Shown here: piece by piece, positions 61,508-64,000 of the stretch
How positions within the stretch are numbered: position 1 is the first letter of the stretch
How the letters are laid out: every line of letters begins with the position of its first letter
Virus record (IMG/VR): IMGVR_UViG_3300047546_001733
Location: 1 to 64,000 of that record
Length of the DNA: 64,000 nt
Source: a virus
Direction: 5' to 3' (one strand)
Made by a program: the position numbers and the translations under genes
The notes under the pieces: generated by a model
Database searches by the model: none
Told to the model about the DNA's origin: nothing
Seen by the model: the letters and a program-made list of their open reading frames with translations, nothing else

Positions 61508-61870
61508 ATGTCAAAATTAGTTGTTAGGGAAAAACTTCGGGACTTCTATAAAAACCGACTTAGTTTTGAGGAAGAACTTGAAATCAAGGATGCTTACGAA
61601 TCTTTATATGGTATTCTGTTAGATGTGCATCCATTTGCACCTCCGATTCTCACACGATATTCAGAGGGCTACTACCTCGACGAACTTAGTGAAATGTACG
61701 GTCTTACCCAAGAAGAGGTTATTGGGATATTACATTCATGTTTTGCGCTTATTGGTGAAGTACTCCAGTTGGACGACGCAGTGATTGTACGTAGGGTGCA
61801 AAAATCTCTACAAGATTCAGCAAGGACTCTTTTCTCTAGAATGTACAAAGAATTAACGGAGATAGAATAA
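61508..61870 (+). CDS. Hypothetical HTH-like protein, 120 aa
   Basis: Helical; DELSEMYGLTQEEVIGIL looks like a sigma-type helix-turn-helix. GGAGG before the ATG at 61508; the longer frame to 61433 is discarded. Confidence 0.65.
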   Translation: MSKLVVREKLRDFYKNRLSFEEELEIKDAYESLYGILLDVHPFAPPILTRYSEGYYLDELSEMYGLTQEEVIGILHSCFALIGEVLQLDDAVIVRRVQKSLQDSARTLFSRMYKELTEIE

Positions 61871-62853
61871 TGAGCGAGCAATTTAAAATTACGCAAGAGA
61901 TACTGGAACAGGTTAGGCAGGAGAGGTCAGAAAATCCTCGGATTACGTATCGTCAAATATCCGCAAAATTATTCGGTACAGAAGATTACGCAACTGTACT
62001 TAAAAAATCTATTATGGACTCATACAGAGAGGCTGAGGTTGCGGCACAGTCACGGGTTCGCAGGAATATTTTACCACCGCCGTATTCAGGTAAAGTCGAA
62101 CTTCCGCCTCAGTACAAATTAAAATTAGCCGATGTTACTGAGGTAGATACCAAGAGCGCAATTATTTTATCTGACTTGCATCTTCCTCATGTAGATAGAA
62201 ACCTTATTGAACATATTATGGAAGTATCTCGTGTAAAAAATATAGAAACGCTAGTACTTGCCGGAGATTTACTTGATGGTCAATTCACAGGTAGACATAA
62301 AAATCCTGAGCAATATGTTGCTTCGGCAACTGATGAACTAAGGTACTTTCAAGATTATCTCATGTTCTTTGAACAGAACTTTCAAGAGGTGGTCGTGATG
62401 CCCGGTAATCATGACGAGTGGGTAATGGACTATTTTGAATGCTCTTTCTCAGATTTAGTACGGTTTGTTGCCCCAGAAGCAAAATTAACTATTTCTGAAT
62501 ACTCGTATGTGTTTCTTAATGACAACCTTGTTGTCGGTCACTTAGAAGAATGGAATGAGGTACCCGGTTATCTAGCGTGGAAGATTGGTACTGTGCACAA
62601 CCGAAATGCTCTTGTAGGGCATGACCATATTAGAGGTGTATACACAGAAAATAAATCAAATATCTGGGGGGCTTCAATTGGCGCAAGTTTGATACCAGAC
62701 AACATCTACTATAAGAGAGCCGCTTTTAATTCTTTCCCCGCCATTCAGTGTGGGTATGCGGAACTTTTAGACCGTAGCGAAGTAACACTTTATGCTTGGG
62801 ATGGTCAACAAGCAAAACCTGAGAATATACTCACCGCAAAAGTACTTAAGTAG
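61870..62853 (+). CDS. Metallophosphoesterase with N-terminal HTH, 327 aa
   Basis: Calcineurin-like motifs in order: SDLHLPH, AGDLLDG, PGNHDE, GHLEEW and GHDH. First 60 residues form an HTH-like part (YRQISAKLFG). Likely a DNA or nucleotide phosphatase/nuclease. Lies last in the replication operon. Confidence 0.85.
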   Translation: MSEQFKITQEILEQVRQERSENPRITYRQISAKLFGTEDYATVLKKSIMDSYREAEVAAQSRVRRNILPPPYSGKVELPPQYKLKLADVTEVDTKSAIILSDLHLPHVDRNLIEHIMEVSRVKNIETLVLAGDLLDGQFTGRHKNPEQYVASATDELRYFQDYLMFFEQNFQEVVVMPGNHDEWVMDYFECSFSDLVRFVAPEAKLTISEYSYVFLNDNLVVGHLEEWNEVPGYLAWKIGTVHNRNALVGHDHIRGVYTENKSNIWGASIGASLIPDNIYYKRAAFNSFPAIQCGYAELLDRSEVTLYAWDGQQAKPENILTAKVLK

Positions 62854-62864
62854 TCAAGTATCTC

Positions 62865-62893
62865 TTGACAACTACGTTTATCTGTGGTATACT
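62865..62893 (+). promoter_or_regulatory. Sigma70 promoter
   Basis: TTGACA-17-TATACT with TGG; separates the secreted enzyme unit from the replication operon. Confidence 0.85.
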
Positions 62894-62921
62894 TCAAAGG
62901 TAATACATTTTAGGAGACGAT

Positions 62922-63353
62922 TTGATAAAACTATTACTTATTGCAAGCCTTTGGTGTTCAACCGGTTTTTGTATATCCCCCGAAGCGCAAGCGATAGCGA
63001 CGTGCGAGAGCGGTGATACCGTTACCCTTGGCACCATCAGTTACACCGCCGTCAACGTCAACCGTGATGGCACGATAGACACTGGCGCATGGCAGTTCAA
63101 TTCCTACTGGGTGTGGTCACCCGACGATAGATGGGCTATCATACCGGTTGCAAACAATATCTATAATATGTCATCAAAGGATTTTATTAATTTATACCCA
63201 GACGCAACAAAAGCACCGCCTAGCGTACAGTATGAAATGTTTAAAAGTTTATGGAACAATGGGTATGGGTGGAGACACTGGTCAGCAAGTAAACCGTGTT
63301 GGGATAAATGGATGGTTATAAAAAATAATCGGGCAATATTTGTCGGAGAATAA
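62922..63353 (+). CDS. Secreted transglycosylase/lysozyme-like protein, 143 aa
   Basis: Signal peptide (about residues 1-20), then CESGD with a candidate catalytic Glu29 and NRDGTIDTGAWQFN, the SLT/Rpf-like core. TTG start with TAGGAG five bases upstream. Would act on peptidoglycan outside the membrane; far from the main lysis cassette. Confidence 0.7.
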   Translation: MIKLLLIASLWCSTGFCISPEAQAIATCESGDTVTLGTISYTAVNVNRDGTIDTGAWQFNSYWVWSPDDRWAIIPVANNIYNMSSKDFINLYPDATKAPPSVQYEMFKSLWNNGYGWRHWSASKPCWDKWMVIKNNRAIFVGE

Positions 63354-63354
63354 T

Positions 63355-63621
63355 ATGTTAGAAAAAACAATGTACATGGTCACTGCATCGTGGTGTAGTT
63401 CATGTAAAATGATAAAACCAAAAGTTGAGGCGACTGCACTTCGGTATAATGTACCGTTAGTAATGCTAGATGTTGACCAAAAAGAAGTTAGGGACTTCGT
63501 TGAAGTTAACTTTATTATGGCTGTCCCTCAACTAGTTTTTATCATGGGTAACCATTTTGAAATTCGAAGTCCCCTTGAAAACGGTGCAATTGAGCAAGCG
63601 TTTAAAGACTTGACTTCATAA
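63355..63621 (+). CDS. Thioredoxin-like protein, 88 aa
   Basis: Active site WCSSCK, then a VPQLVFI cis-Pro strand. ATG at 63355 has GGAG at six bases. Likely electron donor to the class II ribonucleotide reductase. Confidence 0.85.
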   Translation: MLEKTMYMVTASWCSSCKMIKPKVEATALRYNVPLVMLDVDQKEVRDFVEVNFIMAVPQLVFIMGNHFEIRSPLENGAIEQAFKDLTS

Positions 63622-63640
63622 AAATCCCCGCAAGGGGTAC

Positions 63641-63724
63641 GCCGAGGTGGTGAAATGGCAGACACGTTAGTCTTAGAAGCTAATGACGCAAGTCATGAGG
63701 GTTCAAGTCCCTCTCTCGGCACCA
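63641..63724 (+). tRNA. tRNA-Leu (UAG)
   Basis: Acceptor GCCGAGG/TCTCGGC, anticodon loop CTTAGAA (UAG), short variable arm, T-arm GAGGG-TTCAAGT-CCCTC, A73 and encoded CCA. Reads CUA codons. Confidence 0.9.
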
Positions 63725-63726
63725 AA

Positions 63727-63909
63727 GCCACAAGATGCGAGTTGAAAACCTATCTAGTGTTCGCCTAAAGATTTTTAGAAAATCTTTACCCAGCTGGATT
63801 TCTAGAAGTTGCATCTCTACAACTTACTAGTAGGGTATTCTTGGCTATCGCGGGTGCCGTTGCACCTGAGAGAAATCTCGTGCAGGTTCGAATCCTGTCT
63901 GTGGCACCA
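63727..63909 (+). ncRNA. 183-nt tRNA-like RNA
   Basis: tRNA-type ends: GCCACA/TGTGGC, T-arm GCAGG-TTCGAAT-CCTGT, and ACCA. There is no D-arm or normal anticodon arm. Next to the acceptor is a GCGAG/CTCGT helix, then CCTA-T-CTAGT/ACTAG-TAGG, a 10-bp hairpin with TAG loop, AAGTTG/CAACTT, and GGTGC-CGTT-GCACC. Contains TTTCTAGAAG, recalling the TCTAGA loop of the four left RNAs. Two bases after tRNA-Leu, so co-transcribed. Confidence 0.7.
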
Positions 63910-63931
63910 TTTTATTATAGAAAGAGATACT

Positions 63932-64000
63932 ATGACGAAGTCAGTGAACGTTTTTTTTCAGCAGTACAGTGAGGGTATTGACACGTATTTTGGTAAATTT
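63932..64000 (+). CDS. Start of an unidentified gene (cut by window edge)
   Basis: ATG with AAAGAGAT upstream opens a frame of at least 23 codons (MTKSVNVFFQQYSEG...) running off the end. Too short to identify. Confidence 0.55.
   Translation, partial: MTKSVNVFFQQYSEGIDTYFGKF

Noticed and set aside
63727-63909. tRNA with group I intron
   Set aside because: Too short, no recognisable P/Q/R/S core, and no D-arm in the flanking exons.
1-64000. Prophage (integrase, attachment site)
   Set aside because: No recombinase, repressor-type lysogeny module or flanking host genes seen.

Overview
The window is one continuous stretch of a tailed-phage genome (siphovirus type), probably strictly lytic: it has terminase, portal, capsid, a 1647-residue tape measure protein, a lysis cassette and a full replication set, and I found no integrase, CRISPR array, rRNA or chromosomal operon. 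Base composition is AT-leaning; ribosome binding sites are AGGAGG-like and promoters are near-consensus sigma70 (TTGACA-17-TATAAT) or extended -10 (TGnTATAAT). The host cannot be fixed from the sequence. A BMP-family nutrient-binding lipoprotein and a VanW-like protein hint at a host such as Chloroflexota, Actinomycetota or Bacillota, but that is only inference.

Region 1 (1-15,060): an array of small, almost all leftward genes, mostly in short units of one or two. Units are separated by a repeated module: a 3'-end hairpin, a G-rich perfect palindrome (27 copies counted), then a promoter. There are two promoter classes: plain sigma70, and a class with no -35 but two direct TCTCAT-like boxes 11 bp apart and 22 nt upstream of an extended -10. 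At least eleven genes here are shorter than about 60 codons (18-59 residues), including a three-member family of 27-residue membrane peptides. The region also carries a 133-nt minimal tmRNA, four mutually related tRNA-like RNAs in two tandem pairs, and another structured RNA.

Region 2 (15,073-16,022) is a short rightward pair including a membrane-anchored HNH protein. Region 3 (16,194-29,595, leftward) runs from a divergent control region: nucleotide metabolism (DUF1599-like, MazG, class II ribonucleotide reductase), putative small terminase, large terminase with an intein in its P-loop, portal, amidase, coiled-coil membrane protein, holin-like protein, DNA methyltransferase, a BMP lipoprotein under its own promoter, an RNase H-like protein and a cluster of strongly overlapping genes including a VanW-like protein.

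Region 4 (29,820-54,450, rightward): an AT-hook/zinc regulator, then scaffold/protease, capsid, neck, tail tube, tail chaperones, tape measure, baseplate and fibres, a glycosyltransferase and a probable ssDNA-binding protein. Region 5 (54,517-64,000): primase, DnaB helicase, PD-(D/E)XK nuclease, family A DNA polymerase, RecA, Cas4-like nuclease, phosphoesterase, a secreted transglycosylase-like enzyme, a thioredoxin-like protein, tRNA-Leu and a 183-nt tRNA-like RNA. The genome continues past the right edge.

Together: replication genes copy the DNA, the reductase/MazG/thioredoxin set feeds nucleotides, virion genes are split over two opposite strands, and the left array looks like a bank of host-takeover micro-genes with its own regulatory code.
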